Of a DNA stretch of 64,000 bases, positions 35,661 through 46,189 are shown piece by piece. How positions within the stretch are numbered: the stretch's first letter is position 1; every line of letters begins with the position of its first letter. Both the position numbers and the translations under genes were made by a program. The notes under the pieces are model-generated. The model made no database searches and had not been told where the DNA came from. It was given only the letters and a program-made list of their open reading frames with translations. Source of the stretch: Gossypium raimondii (Eukaryota > Streptophyta > Magnoliopsida > Malvales > Malvaceae); NCBI RefSeq assembly GCF_025698545.1, contig NC_068572.1:806001-870000 (forward strand). Direction: 5' to 3'.

Positions 35661-38173
35661 ATGGACTGGAAGCCAAATGTTGTGTTCGAAGAGTTTGAGG
35701 TGCCGACTGAATGGGTTCATGAGGTTGCAGACGACACCTTAATTGCATATCTACCAGGTCTTATTTCTTTTTCCAATTTTTCATGATTTATTTAGTTTTA
35801 TTGTTATTATTACGATAAAAGTATGGTAGAGACGTTTTTATTAGGAGTCGGGTTGTAGTATACTACCTCTTAATTAAAAAATAGATAAATTAATTTCTTA
35901 TTGTACGTTAGATTAAAGAGTAAATTAATCAGTGGTAAATGTAGAAGTTTTTTTTTGGGTATTATTGAATTATAAATTTTTGAGATGTCAAATATAAATT
36001 TTATCATTTATCAATTTATGATTTTATAATATTTGAAAGGATTAAATAGAATTTATTTTTCATTTGTTAGGAGCTAAAATGTAATTTTTCCTATATTAAT
36101 TTTTAGTTTGATAATTGATAGGGGGAATTTTCAATTCTAGGGGTGACCAGGGCTCCTACTTGCCCCCTGTATCTGTCTTTGAAATTGATATTTTTATTAA
36201 AATTTTCATCAATTTCTACTGTTAAAAGTTGGTTCCTGTACGACAGCATGAGATACACGTGGCACACCACGTGTCATTGTTTGATTATTCTATTAGTCTT
36301 GTTAGTTTTTAACAATAGAAATAGATGAAATTTTTAATAGGAAAGACCGATTTGCAGTTTGATCTAATGTACAATGATTAATTTGTCTATTTTTTAGTAG
36401 AAGGGACAAAATACAATTTAACACCTAGTATAGGGGCCCCACAATATTTTTACTCTTATTATTACATATATGTTCGAAAAATAATTACTTTTTATTATTT
36501 AAAATATTTTTATGTACTTTTCAATTTTAAAGTTGTAGTATTGGCCCAAACAATAGCAATAAAATCTGTTTGATTAGATTCAATTATTAGTCTTACATTA
36601 TGCTTAGAGTTGTAGTTGTAGACTTGATCCATATTTTCCAATTAGATTATTCTAAGTATCTATACTTTTTAAAATTTTGAAATTTCAGTCTTCACACAAA
36701 TGATTGTTGTTAATCTAAAAACCAGATTTTGAAAATAACATAACTTAATGAATTTCACAAAAACTATATATGCTTAACACAGGAACTGATAGCTTAATTT
36801 AACCTCATCCCGAAATATTCCACAAAAACCATACTTTTAAAAGAAATGGATTTACCGATGAGGCATTAACATTGTTAGCGTAGGTCGAGACTTTGGGCCT
36901 TTAAATATTCAACTTCAAGTTCAAGTCCCACCATATATAATTATTATGTACGACTCTCCAGTCCCATTATATGTAGTTACTATTGTTTAATTATGTTCGA
37001 TTATATTCCGATTCTTCATTCGTTTACTTTTGTATTAATTTAATTTTACTTCATAGTTATTTTAACATATGTTTATAGTTATAGTGGAATCATTTTGCCA
37101 TGGTTATCTAAACTAGAGTTAGACTGGAAACTAGTTGGGGCAATAGGCTAGAGAAAAATTTTAGATTAGTTGAATTGAGAATCAGTATGAACTAATTCAA
37201 CTGAGCTAAAAAAATCAATTGAATCAATGATTAAACCGACTAAATCAATTTTAAATAATATTATTTTTTAATAATTTATTTAATTAAACCAGTTGGACTA
37301 ATTGGAATGATGATTGATAGTTTGATTGAATAAAAAAGCAATCCTAAAAAGCTTCATTTCAAACAAAATGTACATTTAAAAATATTAATTTCAGCCGATT
37401 GAGTCTTAACTCGATTAGTATGAATATAATGTCAATGCAAGAGGATATGGATTCGAGTGCACTATAGCGCATTATGCTCGTATTTATAAGTTGGGGAGAT
37501 GCTATGAGTAGTTTTAGTTATTATATTAAAAATAATATATATGATAAGAAATTATAAAGATATTATTAAAAAAATTAAATCCAAAAAAGTTAAATTTATC
37601 AAGAGGATTTTTTTTTCTCATTGAACAGGGTTTAAGAAGGAGCAACTTAACGTTCAAATAACCAGTGGAGGATTCTTGAGAATATATGGAGAACGTTCAC
37701 TCGGTGGCAACAAAATCAGCCGATTTTCTAAAGAATTCCCATTCCCATCAAACTGTGATTTATCCAAAATCAGAGCTAATTTCAATGGCGGCATGCTTCG
37801 CGTTAAATTCCCCAAATCCACCATCCAAGCCGATCAAAATCAACAAGCAAAAACATCTCCAGATCCAGATCCAGGAGCTCCGCCGTCGATGGCGGCTCCA
37901 CCACCTGCAGGTTATGCTGATGCCGCATTGAAACAAAACGACGCCGTTCAACAAGCTCCTCCCACGGCGGATCTAAAGCCACACGCAGATGATGATGATA
38001 TTGATACTTCAATGAAACGAAAAGATGCCGTTGAACAACAGGTTCCTCCTATGACGGGGATTGAAAAGGCGGGTAAGGGACTGACTCGTTCGAGAAAAAT
38101 TGTTTTGGCTGTTTTATTGGTTGCGGTAGTTGCTGTTTATGTTAAAAATGTTTTAACGAGTATAATTAATTAA
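35661..38173 (+). CDS. RTM2-like HSP20-domain protein with C-terminal membrane anchor
   Basis: Small-heat-shock-like (alpha-crystallin fold) protein of the RTM2 type; the Arabidopsis prototype restricts long-distance potyvirus movement in phloem. Whether this copy has that role is unknown. Two exons: 35661-35757 and 37629-38173, total 642 nt, 213 residues. It starts MDWKPNVVFEEFEVPTEWVH. The HSP20 core spans the splice junction (IAYLPGFKKEQLNVQI, LRIYGERSLGGNKISRFSKE, GGMLRVKFPK) at residues about 10-100. A Pro/Gln-rich acidic linker with two similar segments follows, then a basic stretch and a hydrophobic anchor (IVLAVLLVAVVAVYVKNVL). The 1.87-kb intron is packed with repeats, including MITE copy e and a SINE. 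Confidence 0.88.
35815..36456. mobile_element. Fold-back MITE, same family, copy e, interrupted by another repeat
   Basis: Outer parts match the family (GATAAAAGTATGGTAGAGAC; CCCACAATATTTTTACTC; centre GCATGAGATACACGTGGCAC). The left arm is interrupted at about 35940-36170 by an inverted copy of the dispersed G/C-run repeat (ACCAGGGCTCCTACTTGCCC). Lies in the RTM2-like intron. Confidence 0.7.
36535..36725 (+). repeat. Dispersed AT-rich repeat shared with 38625-38775
   Basis: Shared wording includes TATTTTCCAATTAGATTATT here and CATATTCTCCAATCAGATCA there, then ACTTTTTAAAATTTTGAAAT versus TACTTTTCAAATTTTAAAAT. Confidence 0.45.
37085..37320 (+). repeat. Dispersed repeat related to 24855-25095
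   Basis: Runs of 'GACTGGAAACTAGTTGG', 'CAATTGAATCAATGATTAAA' and 'TTAATTAAACCAGTTGGACT', similar to the nested repeat in the 24.6-25.2 kb fold-back element. Confidence 0.4.
37395..37535 (+). repeat. tRNA-derived SINE-like repeat, copy C
   Basis: CCGATTGAGTCTTAACTCGA, then GAGGATATGGATTCGAGTGC, then AAGTTGGGGAGATGCTATGA. In the RTM2-like intron, same strand as the gene. Confidence 0.6.
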
Positions 38174-39680
38174 CTCGAATCTAAATCCGAACCTGAACTC
38201 GAATATTGAACCTTATACTTTAAATCTTGAATTTGACCTTTTGATTTAAGGTTTAGGGTTTAAGTTCGAGTTCGAAGTTCAGATTTAAAAAAATTATCAA
38301 AATTATGTATCAATTACATAGAAAAAAATTATTAAAATATCATTAAATAATTAGATATAAATATAGGATGACATGACGTCGTTGTTTAATACTATCATTT
38401 CTCTATAAAAATATTTTTAAATATTATATTATTACAATATATATTAGATCAAGGATGGATATGTCGAAAGTTACTTTCAAGTTGGACTAACACATAACCA
38501 TTTTTGTTACCTTCTCGAAAGATACGCTTAAGTGAATTAAAAGTAATATTTTGCGAAAGTTACGATTTAGTTCATATGCTTTGATTTGATCAATTTTAGT
38601 TTATATATTTTTTGAATTGGTCAATTTTAGTATTGACCTAAATAATAGCGGTTATTAGTTTTATACTATGGGTACGGTTATAGATTAGCCCATATTCTCC
38701 AATCAGATCATTGTTAGACGCTATACTTTTCAAATTTTAAAATTTAGTTTTAACAAAATGATAATCATTAATCCATTAATTGATTTTTTTATTAAAATGA
38801 GGAAATAACAAGTTGATATAGCATTACAGTTATGATAACATGTTTGTTGTATCGTATTTTGTTGTATCGTATTTTTGGAAATAGCGAATTTAATTTAATG
38901 AATTCATCAATTATTGTTTGGTCAGAATTTAGACTTAAATAATATTAAAGACTACATCAACAGGTAATATTCTATTTCAAGATTGATAAAATTTAGTTTT
39001 CTAGCCATTAAAAGTCCATATCTAAAATCTCAAAATTGAAACTCAAATTGAATTTTAATTTGAACAATCTTATTATAACTTCCGATCATATTTACTCCTT
39101 TTGACATAATGTCTAAAACTATTCATAGCTCCTCCCTAATCTATAAATAAGCGCACACTCGAACCCACGTCCTCTTGCATTAGCAATAATAGCCGTACCA
39201 ATAGAATTAAGACTTAATCGAAAAATTAAATCTTAACTTAAATATATATTATTGTGGCATATGTTGTTGAACATTAAATTTGATTAAACAGAATGATTGA
39301 ATTTAAATTTTAATAAGAAAATAAGAATATTTAATTTACATTTCAAAACTTTATGAAAAATTTGACCGCATATTTTGACATAAAATTATTGGTTGTAAAG
39401 GGAATTAATTAATTAAATTATTCTTAAATTCATGCTATCTTTTGTTAACTATTATTCTTTTTCCTTTATCGAACTCCTTTATCAAAAAAGCTTCGCAACG
39501 TGTTTTTCCTTTCTTTGCTTCCTTTTGTTAATACAGTGTACATAAGAGAGGACATCAATGAGGAGATTAAGGTGATATTGTGGAGGGCAATTCACTCGAG
39601 GTCGAGAGTCGGAATAAGGATAAGAGAATAGATTAATTGAAAAATATTCAATTATAGTTAAAAAATCGGTAAAGAAACAA
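38174..39680. other. RTM2-like 3' region and repeat-bearing spacer
   Basis: 3' UTR, then the repeat at 38625-38775 and SINE copy D at 39098-39222. No gene recognised. Confidence 0.4.
39098..39222 (-). repeat. tRNA-derived SINE-like repeat, copy D
   Basis: On the minus strand: GATTAAGTCTTAATTCTATT (degraded A box), GAGGACGTGGGTTCGAGTGT (B box), TAGGGAGGAGCTATGAATAG. Confidence 0.55.
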
Positions 39681-39681
39681 G

Positions 39682-40198
39682 TGTTAATATATATAGAGGT
39701 ATTTGGATTTGGTAATTTATACCTACTTGGTACCTAAATGTTTTTTTTGGACTTAACTTGTACCTAAATTTGGAGACTGTTGGATAGGCGATGTATTTAT
39801 CTACGGTTAGCGTAAAAACAGCGGTAGCGGTGATATTAGATATTGTAGCGTGAGACCAAAAAAATAAGAACTAAACACACCGCACTAGAGGTAAATATAC
39901 ATCCAAAAGGGCCCTAAGTCAACTTAGTACTTTTTTTTAGGTGCTTGACTAATAACGTTAAAATAAGTTGGCGTTGAACTAATAACCAATAGCTTGATGA
40001 CATACAACCATTACTATTGGTCGTCAGTGTCATATTAGCACCACATCAACATATTTTAACAGTGTTAGTCAGGTACTTAACAAAATATTAAGTTAATTTG
40101 TAATTTTCAAATTTAATTACCGGTTAGATAAAAAAAATAATTTAGATGCCAAATAAGTATAAATTACCAAATTTTTAATACCTCTATATATATTAACC
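39682..40198. mobile_element. Fold-back element, second family (copy 2), with a nested insertion
   Basis: GTTAATATATATAGAGGTAT at the left is inverted at the right (ATACCTCTATATATATTAAC reading near the end); TATACCTACTTGGTACCTAA is shared with copy 1 at 7651. Relative to copy 1 about 130 bp are inserted at about 39780-39910 (GATGTATTTATCTACGGTTA ... AGAGGTAAATATACATCC), whose own ends are inverted. Confidence 0.65.
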
Positions 40199-40402
40199 CA
40201 AAAATAAATTTATCGAAAACACATAATACAAGGACCCATTTATACAATTTCAACATAATTTCTTAAAAGAATATATTATATAATATTTTCATTCAATGCA
40301 ATAAAAACAACAAAAGATCAATTATTCCATTTATATAAACTAAATAATTTATATTAAAAAATTTATCTTTATTTACATTTGGCATTTCTAAGTTGAAAAG
40401 TG

Positions 40403-40621
40403 CTAAGATTTCCCTTTCATCAAATATTCTATTGTAGCGTTGTTCTTCTCTAATTGTCTAGAAACTTCACAAATTAGAGAATATTTAGATGCTAAATTGT
40501 GTACATGTGTTACTTCTTTATATTCTTTGCCTATTTCCTTGGCTTCAGATTTTCCAGCAAACTCAATAATTAATTCTCTGCATTTTATAGGCCTGTCCTT
40601 TAAAAGATAGATGTTCATCAC
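40403..40621 (-). CDS. Uncharacterised ORF or gene fragment
   Basis: Open frame of about 72 residues (72 counting a GTG at 40621; the first ATG is 40618) with mixed, protein-like composition (CRELIIEFAGKSEAKEIGKE, ICEVSRQLEKNNATIEYL). The frame stays open upstream of the start for at least some 20 codons, so it could be the last exon of a decayed gene. Not recognised as any family. The surrounding DNA is repeat-rich. Confidence 0.2.
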   Translation of the reverse strand: MMNIYLLKDRPIKCRELIIEFAGKSEAKEIGKEYKEVTHVHNLASKYSLICEVSRQLEKNNATIEYLMKGKS

Positions 40622-40743
40622 AAATTTTAAAACTGTTCTATATCCAAAATAAGGATCGAAACTATATTTAAAAAATATGTATCCTAAACTAAAATTATAA
40701 CTATTATATATATACTAAACTCTAAAACTCTAAAACTCTAAAA

Positions 40744-40748
<5 letters not shown>

Positions 40749-40784
<36 letters not shown>
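40749..40784. repeat. (TA)n microsatellite
   Basis: About 18 uninterrupted TA dinucleotides. Confidence 0.9.
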
Positions 40785-40788
<4 letters not shown>

Positions 40789-41699
40789 GAATAAACTATA
40801 ATAAGAATTAAGGATATCCGAAACCATATTTAAAAATAACTCACAACAATTTATTTGACGAGTTCACAAAAAAATTGTTTAGAGGAAAATACATATTTTA
40901 AAAAGTAAAGAAAAAAAATAAGAGAGGTTAATATGGTATACTCAATATTTGAATTTGACTTCAATATTTAAATTAGCACATGAATTTTCTCAATTTAATA
41001 CTTGAGTTTTTTTTTCCAATTAATCGCCTAAGTTTGGTTTAAATGTTCAATTTGGTATATAAGCACACTTAGATCCAATCTCTCGGTCCCCATGGAAAGG
41101 AAAAAGAATTTCACATTCTTCTTTTTGAGAAGGGAGCATTAGGAAAATCTATTGATTGCAGCTTTCTTTGGACCTTCAAAAAAAGCATGAAAAAAAAAAC
41201 TCGAATAGTACAATGCCTCTATACCCCAAAATGAAAGGAGAGATCTCGTAGTTATTAATTTATGAAGATACGTTGTTAGGAGCTTCATTTTATTTTACCA
41301 TTAAGGCCAAACCTAAACATGTGTTTAAGAGATCGCTGCCCATACACTGATAAGGAATATATGGATTATCTAGATTAGAGGAGCGGTGATGGTCCCCCCT
41401 AGGACCATCCAAATCGCACAAATGAATAGAAATTTTGATCTACATAAGATCGAGTCAAATATTCACTAAGTCACATTTCTTTGGCTTGGTATCAAATTCA
41501 AAATTGAAGCTAAACTCATGTATCAGATAATATAATAATCTAATTAAAATTCTTCAAATTAAAATTGGTCAAATTAAAATATAGGGACTAATCCACCAAA
41601 ATGTATACCACAAGGACCTTTCTTAAATTTTACCAAAAAGGAAAAGTAAGTAAGCATTTGCCAGCGGATGAGAGAGAATCAGATGCCTTACTGTATTGG

Positions 41700-41890
41700 G
41701 CCCAACTTTGGGCCTTTATATACACTTACTACCCTTTTCTATATTTTCCATATTTTCCATATTCAACACATCACACTCTTTCTCATCATTTTTCTCCGCG
41801 ATCTTTTCTCTCCCCAAACACCTCATTTTCCTGAGAAAAAAAAAAAACAAAAAAGAAGCGTAAGTGAAGAAGGAGAAGAAGAAAAAGAAA
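41700..41890 (+). promoter_or_regulatory. Calmodulin core promoter and leader
   Basis: Two GGGCC-type motifs (TTGGGCCCAAC, TTTGGGCCTTT; site II-like) lie directly before a TATA box (TTTATATAC, about 41715-41723). The start codon is at 41891, and the leader has a pyrimidine-rich part, then a purine-rich part (GAAGGAGAAGAAGAAAAAGA) just before the ATG. Site II motifs are typical of plant growth-related and housekeeping promoters. Confidence 0.6.
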
Positions 41891-43221
41891 ATGGCGGACC
41901 AGCTTACCGATGACCAGATCTCTGAGTTCAAGGAGGCCTTTAGCCTCTTTGACAAGGATGGCGATGGTCCCTTCCTTCATCTCTCTCTTTCCTCACTATT
42001 ATTTTGTTCTTGATTTTTAAAAAAATTATGCTGGAATAATGTTCTTCGTTTGGTTCAGCTCTGGTTTGCGGATCTGAGTGTTATTTTTCGTTTTTTATGC
42101 TTATTTTTTGTTTAATTTTTGAATTTTGCGATCGTTTTCTTTCGTGATTTGAATGGTGTGACGGATCTAGGATTCCGAATTATGAATTTATGATCTTGAT
42201 TGATCTTTTTTTATGTATTTTCTTGCTTTTGATGGCTTATCGCTGTATTTTTTTCCTTTCATTTTCGTTCTCGTTGACCTTTCTCGGTCGTGATGTTGAT
42301 TGCATTTATGACTTATCTTTGATGCTAAAGAGACTTACCTAGATCGCCATTTCGTTTCCTGATTTGCTCCATAGTTTTATGTTTGAGATTTGATTTTTGA
42401 TTTAATCATGATTGAAGGTTGCATTTCTTTTATGTGAATGTTTAATCTCATTAGCTAAGCTTCTTTTGATTCTGTACTTGAGTTCGTTGGATTGAACCTC
42501 TAGCAAATTTCTTTTGATCTATAATCCCAAACATGGGAAATTATGTTTAGTACTTGGTACTTAAATACTTGAAGGCTATTGAATCAGTTAATTTCTATTA
42601 ATCAATATACTTTGTTACATGTATTAGTTGATCCATCAGTTGTTAAACTTTGAATTCTCGATGTTTTGCTCTATAAATTTGATCAATTACATTTCTGCCT
42701 GCATATCCATGTCGTTTTTGCACATTGGAAAAATGTTACGATCCGCATCCGTACTTGTTCGGCTATGCATTTGTGTCTGTTTTTATTGCTTCATAGCTGA
42801 AACCATAGTCTTATTTCCTTCATTTGTTTCCAATACTCGCTATATAGGTTGCATTACTACCAAGGAACTGGGTACTGTGATGCGGTCACTCGGACAGAAC
42901 CCTACTGAGGCAGAACTCCAAGATATGATTAATGAAGTTGACGCCGACGGAAATGGGACCATCGATTTCCCTGAATTTCTCAACCTGATGGCAAGGAAAA
43001 TGAAAGATACTGATTCTGAGGAGGAACTTAAAGAAGCTTTCAGGGTGTTCGATAAGGATCAGAACGGTTTCATATCTGCTGCCGAGCTTCGTCACGTTAT
43101 GACAAATCTTGGCGAGAAGCTTACCGACGAGGAAGTCGATGAGATGATCCGTGAAGCCGATGTTGATGGTGACGGCCAGATCAACTACGATGAATTCGTC
43201 AAAGTCATGATGGCCAAGTAA
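41891..43221 (+). CDS. CAM: Calmodulin, conventional 149-residue isoform
   Basis: Four-EF-hand calcium sensor of cytosol and nucleus. Exons 41891-41966 and 42848-43221, 450 nt, 149 residues, exactly the canonical length. It starts [20 protein letters not shown]. The intron falls within the first calcium loop, after DKDGDG, the position conserved in plant calmodulins. The loops are complete: [36 protein letters not shown] and [12 protein letters not shown]. Cys27 is the plant-type residue. It ends FVKVMMAK then TAA. The last loop has NYDEF where most plant calmodulins have NYEEF. The intron 1 donor is weak (G|GTCCCT). The stop codon lies inside a strong donor (AA|GTAAGG), see the alternative exon at 45691. 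In this isoform the second intron is retained and the transcript ends inside it. Confidence 0.97.
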
Positions 43222-43504
43222 GGATCTCTCCAACCAAAAAAAAAAAAAAAACAGAGTAGATAAGTTTGCAAAGATTTCAATCTCGTAATTGGTTCGTGGG
43301 TCGTTCGTTTATCGTTTGCATTAATTCGTCGACCGGCTTGTTTGCTCTGCTTTTTCTTTTAGTAGTCTGGGTTTTTATTTTTCTTATATTTGGTTTTTGT
43401 TTTTTTGCTTTCTATTCTTGGTGCCTTTGAAACCTTTAGAACAATTTGCAAGATTCCAATGTTTTTTTTTTTTGCTTATGGGTGACTAATTTTTACTATA
43501 TTTT

Positions 43505-43740
43505 AAAATTTTAAAAGTGCTTTATTTTCAATGGTTTGTCTGATTTGCCTTTTCGAATGAGACTTGAATCCACTTCTTTTTAATTGTTGCAACAACAACA
43601 ATGATATCAATAGAGTTTAAGTTTAAAATTTTGAAAGTACTTTATTTTCAATGGTTTGTCTGATTTGCCTTCTCCGAATGGCACTCAAATCCACGACTTT
43701 TTAATTATTGCAACAGCAATGATATCAATAGGGTTAAGGC
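43505..43740 (+). repeat. 120-bp tandem duplication after the calmodulin stop (3' UTR / intron 2)
   Basis: TTTATTTTCAATGGTTTGTC occurs at about 43521 and again 120 bp later; the units share ATTGCAACA...GATATCAATAG with about 10 percent mismatches. Confidence 0.75.
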
Positions 43741-43984
43741 TCAATCATCTTTTGCAAGTGTTTCTTTCTCGTATTTATCCATCCGATATTCCGGTATTTG
43801 TTTGGTTTCATATTTTCTCTTTCATGTCTTCCTTTCGTTTACCCGAGGCTCTAGTTTATGTGGTTTGAAACACAAAATGATGATTTGAGCCTCGATGATT
43901 CGAATTTGAAATAATCTAAATTCGTACCTTCAACTTCAGCTGGAAGGAATCATAGCTTTAAACTTCTTTAAGAAACAGTAAGGG

Positions 43985-44290
43985 TAAATATACATTATGG
44001 TATCTTAAGGTTCAAATTAGTACTTAAGATTTTTTTTTTGTTCAATTAGGTATTTAAACTTGGTCTCAAGGTTTAATTTAGCATTTGAACTTTTTTTTGT
44101 TCCATTAGGTTCTTGAGTTGGTTTTTCAGTTCAAATCGGTACATGAATTTGGCTTTATGGTTCAAATTGATTTAAATAAATGCTGATTTGTATAAAAAAA
44201 AAAGCCGGATTCAAGTATAAAATTGAACAAAGAAATTAAGTTTAAGTACTTAATTGTAAGTTCAAGTACTTAATTAGATAATTTAATTAA
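43985..44290. repeat. Degenerate fold-back repeat in calmodulin intron 2
   Basis: Blocks such as AAATTAGTACTTAAGATTTT and TTCAATTAGGTATTTAAACT on the left correspond in inverse to TAAGTTTAAGTACTTAATTG and CAAGTATAAAATTGAACAAA on the right. Part of the signal may be compositional. Confidence 0.4.
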
Positions 44291-44589
44291 AATTATGCAT
44301 GTTTTTAAAGTAGTAATATTTTTCTATCTAAAAGTTTTGCTAAATATTTTCATTCAAATAGGTCAAAATGTATATTTCAAAAATAATTATAATTCTAATT
44401 CGCCAAATAAATTGATAAGAAATTTTTTTTTTAACTTGTAATGGATATACCTTTACATATTTTTCTCCGATTGCACAATTTGGTTTTTTTCATATATAAA
44501 ATAAGAGGACAAAATGAAAAAAAATCATATTATATCAAATTGTAATTCATTACATCATTATATTTTCTTTTATTTTAAAAAGTTTAAAT

Positions 44590-44700
44590 TGTTATTAATG
44601 CAAGAGGATGTGGGTTAGAGTGCGTTGAGACGCATTATTATTTTTGTTATGAGTTGGAGTGAGGTTATAGGTAATTTTAAGCATCGTGTCAAAAAGTCTT
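44590..44700 (+). repeat. tRNA-derived SINE-like repeat, copy E (5' truncated)
   Basis: AATGCAAGAGGATGTGGGTT, then GAGTTGGAGTGAGGTTATAG and TTAAGCATCGTGTCAAAAAG. The A-box end is missing. Lies in calmodulin intron 2. Confidence 0.55.
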
Positions 44701-45690
44701 ATTGACACTAAGAATCAAACTTGCATTTAAAGTTAACCAGTCATCTATTTTAATAATTTTTTTGAAATTATAGTTTAAGCTATTTAATTCTAAAAAGATA
44801 AAATTATTGTATGACATACATACCTTTATAATAAAATTTATAATTTTTACTTTTTTAAACTATAACAATGTATAAGAAATTAACTCAATTAAAATCCTAA
44901 ATATAATTAAATTATGACACAGTGAGTGTAAAAATTATATTTAAAAACAAAATATAACTTTGACTAAAATAATAAAATTATATGCAATTATTTTCTAGAT
45001 TTATTCCAGAAAAGATAAAAAGGCTTTATAAGTATAAATATTTTTGGTACAATATAATTATCTTTGTTATTTTGTTAAAGAAAATTCATCTAATCATTTT
45101 GCAACTTAAATATGGTATTAAAATATTTCAAAAATATTTTTTTGAAAGAAAAATACGGATTAAGACCATAGAAGATATTTAATTTTTCAAAGAAAATAGA
45201 ATAGAATATATAAATAAGACATTTTTCATATAAAATGGACTCTTCAAATATATTCCACACCTAAATGGAAGCATTATATTTTAATATGTTCCACTAGTGT
45301 CCCTATCAATAAAAGCATCTAATTTCATATTTAGAAATTAAAATAAAAAATATTTGATTTTCCTTCAAATATTTATAAAATATTTTAAAATTTTCAAATT
45401 ATTTTGATTCGAGTTAATTTGGATTGGGTCGATTTAAGTTTTAAAATTTTTAGATTACTTTCTTTGGGTTATTTTAGGTCTAAATTTATTCAAGTTTGAA
45501 TTAATGCAATACGGATGACAACTCATTTGAATTTTAGTTACTATAAGTTAAAGTAATTTCAAATTATTTTAAATTTTGAGTTTAAATTGAATGAATTTAA
45601 AGCATTAATTTTTTATGATCAAAGCAAAGTGGACCGAATTGAATATCTGAATCCAATTTTCATTTCATTTCATTTTATTTTATTTAACAG

Positions 45691-45784
45691 GAGAAAAGAG
45701 AAGGCGACTTCAGATGTGAACACCACCATCAAGCGTAGTAAAAAATCTAAAGGAAAACAGCGTCGTAAATGCATTTTTCTTTAA
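45691..45784 (+). CDS. CAM: Alternative calmodulin exon encoding a polybasic CaaX tail
   Basis: If the donor at 43218 (GCCAA|GTAAGG, overlapping the stop codon TAA 43219-43221) is joined to the acceptor TTTATTTAACAG at 45679-45690, the frame continues without the stop. It adds about 31 residues to give a 179-residue protein (76+370+94 nt = 540 nt). The tail is Lys/Arg-rich (TIKRSKKSKGKQRRK) and ends C-I-F-L followed by TAA. A CxxL box predicts geranylgeranylation and plasma-membrane targeting helped by the basic patch. The acceptor is preceded by a long T-rich tract and branch-point-like CTGAAT. AATAAA follows at 45850. The layout matches petunia CaM53 and rice OsCaM61, where the tailed isoform is made by splicing this intron. 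Not Arabidopsis-like. Confidence 0.82.
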
Positions 45785-45849
45785 GGAGAGCTATTTTCGT
45801 TCCTTTATTTATTTATCCATTTTGTATGTTGTAACTCTCCAATCAACCT

Positions 45850-45855
45850 AATAAA
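45850..45855 (+). terminator. Polyadenylation signal after the CaaX exon
   Basis: AATAAA, 66 bases beyond the stop of the alternative exon, embedded in a T-rich 3' region. Supports a genuine 3' end for the tailed isoform. Confidence 0.55.
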
Positions 45856-46189
45856 TTTATATATATATATATACACACTTTCATGATTTTGAAAATGAAA
45901 ATTAATCCAAACTCGAGAATAAATTGAGTGTGCGATTTTATTTTATCCCAAATGATGCTAGTAAATGATAAGAGCTTTAATCGTTTAGACTTTAACCTAT
46001 ATATATATGTAATTACATATGATGAGTTCAATGTAGTTTTAATTCGACCTCATTTATCCCACATCATGATCCCATAAAGATAACAATCCATTTTACTAGA
46101 CTCGTAATTTTTGCATGAATAAAACTATAAACTTTTCACACGAATAAATTTATGCCTTCATCGTAAAAAGATCCAGACTGCATCATTTT

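Larger units (their letters stand above)
40199..41640. other. AT-rich spacer with a long TA microsatellite
   Basis: Holds an uncharacterised minus-strand ORF (40403-40621), a (TA)n run at about 40749-40784, and a 'TTAATACTTGAG/CAATTTGGTAT' dispersed repeat at about 40930-41070. No gene recognised in 41080-41640. Confidence 0.4.

Noticed and set aside
42886-43233. 115-codon minus-strand frame opposite calmodulin exon 2
   Set aside because: Antisense shadow of a highly constrained coding exon.
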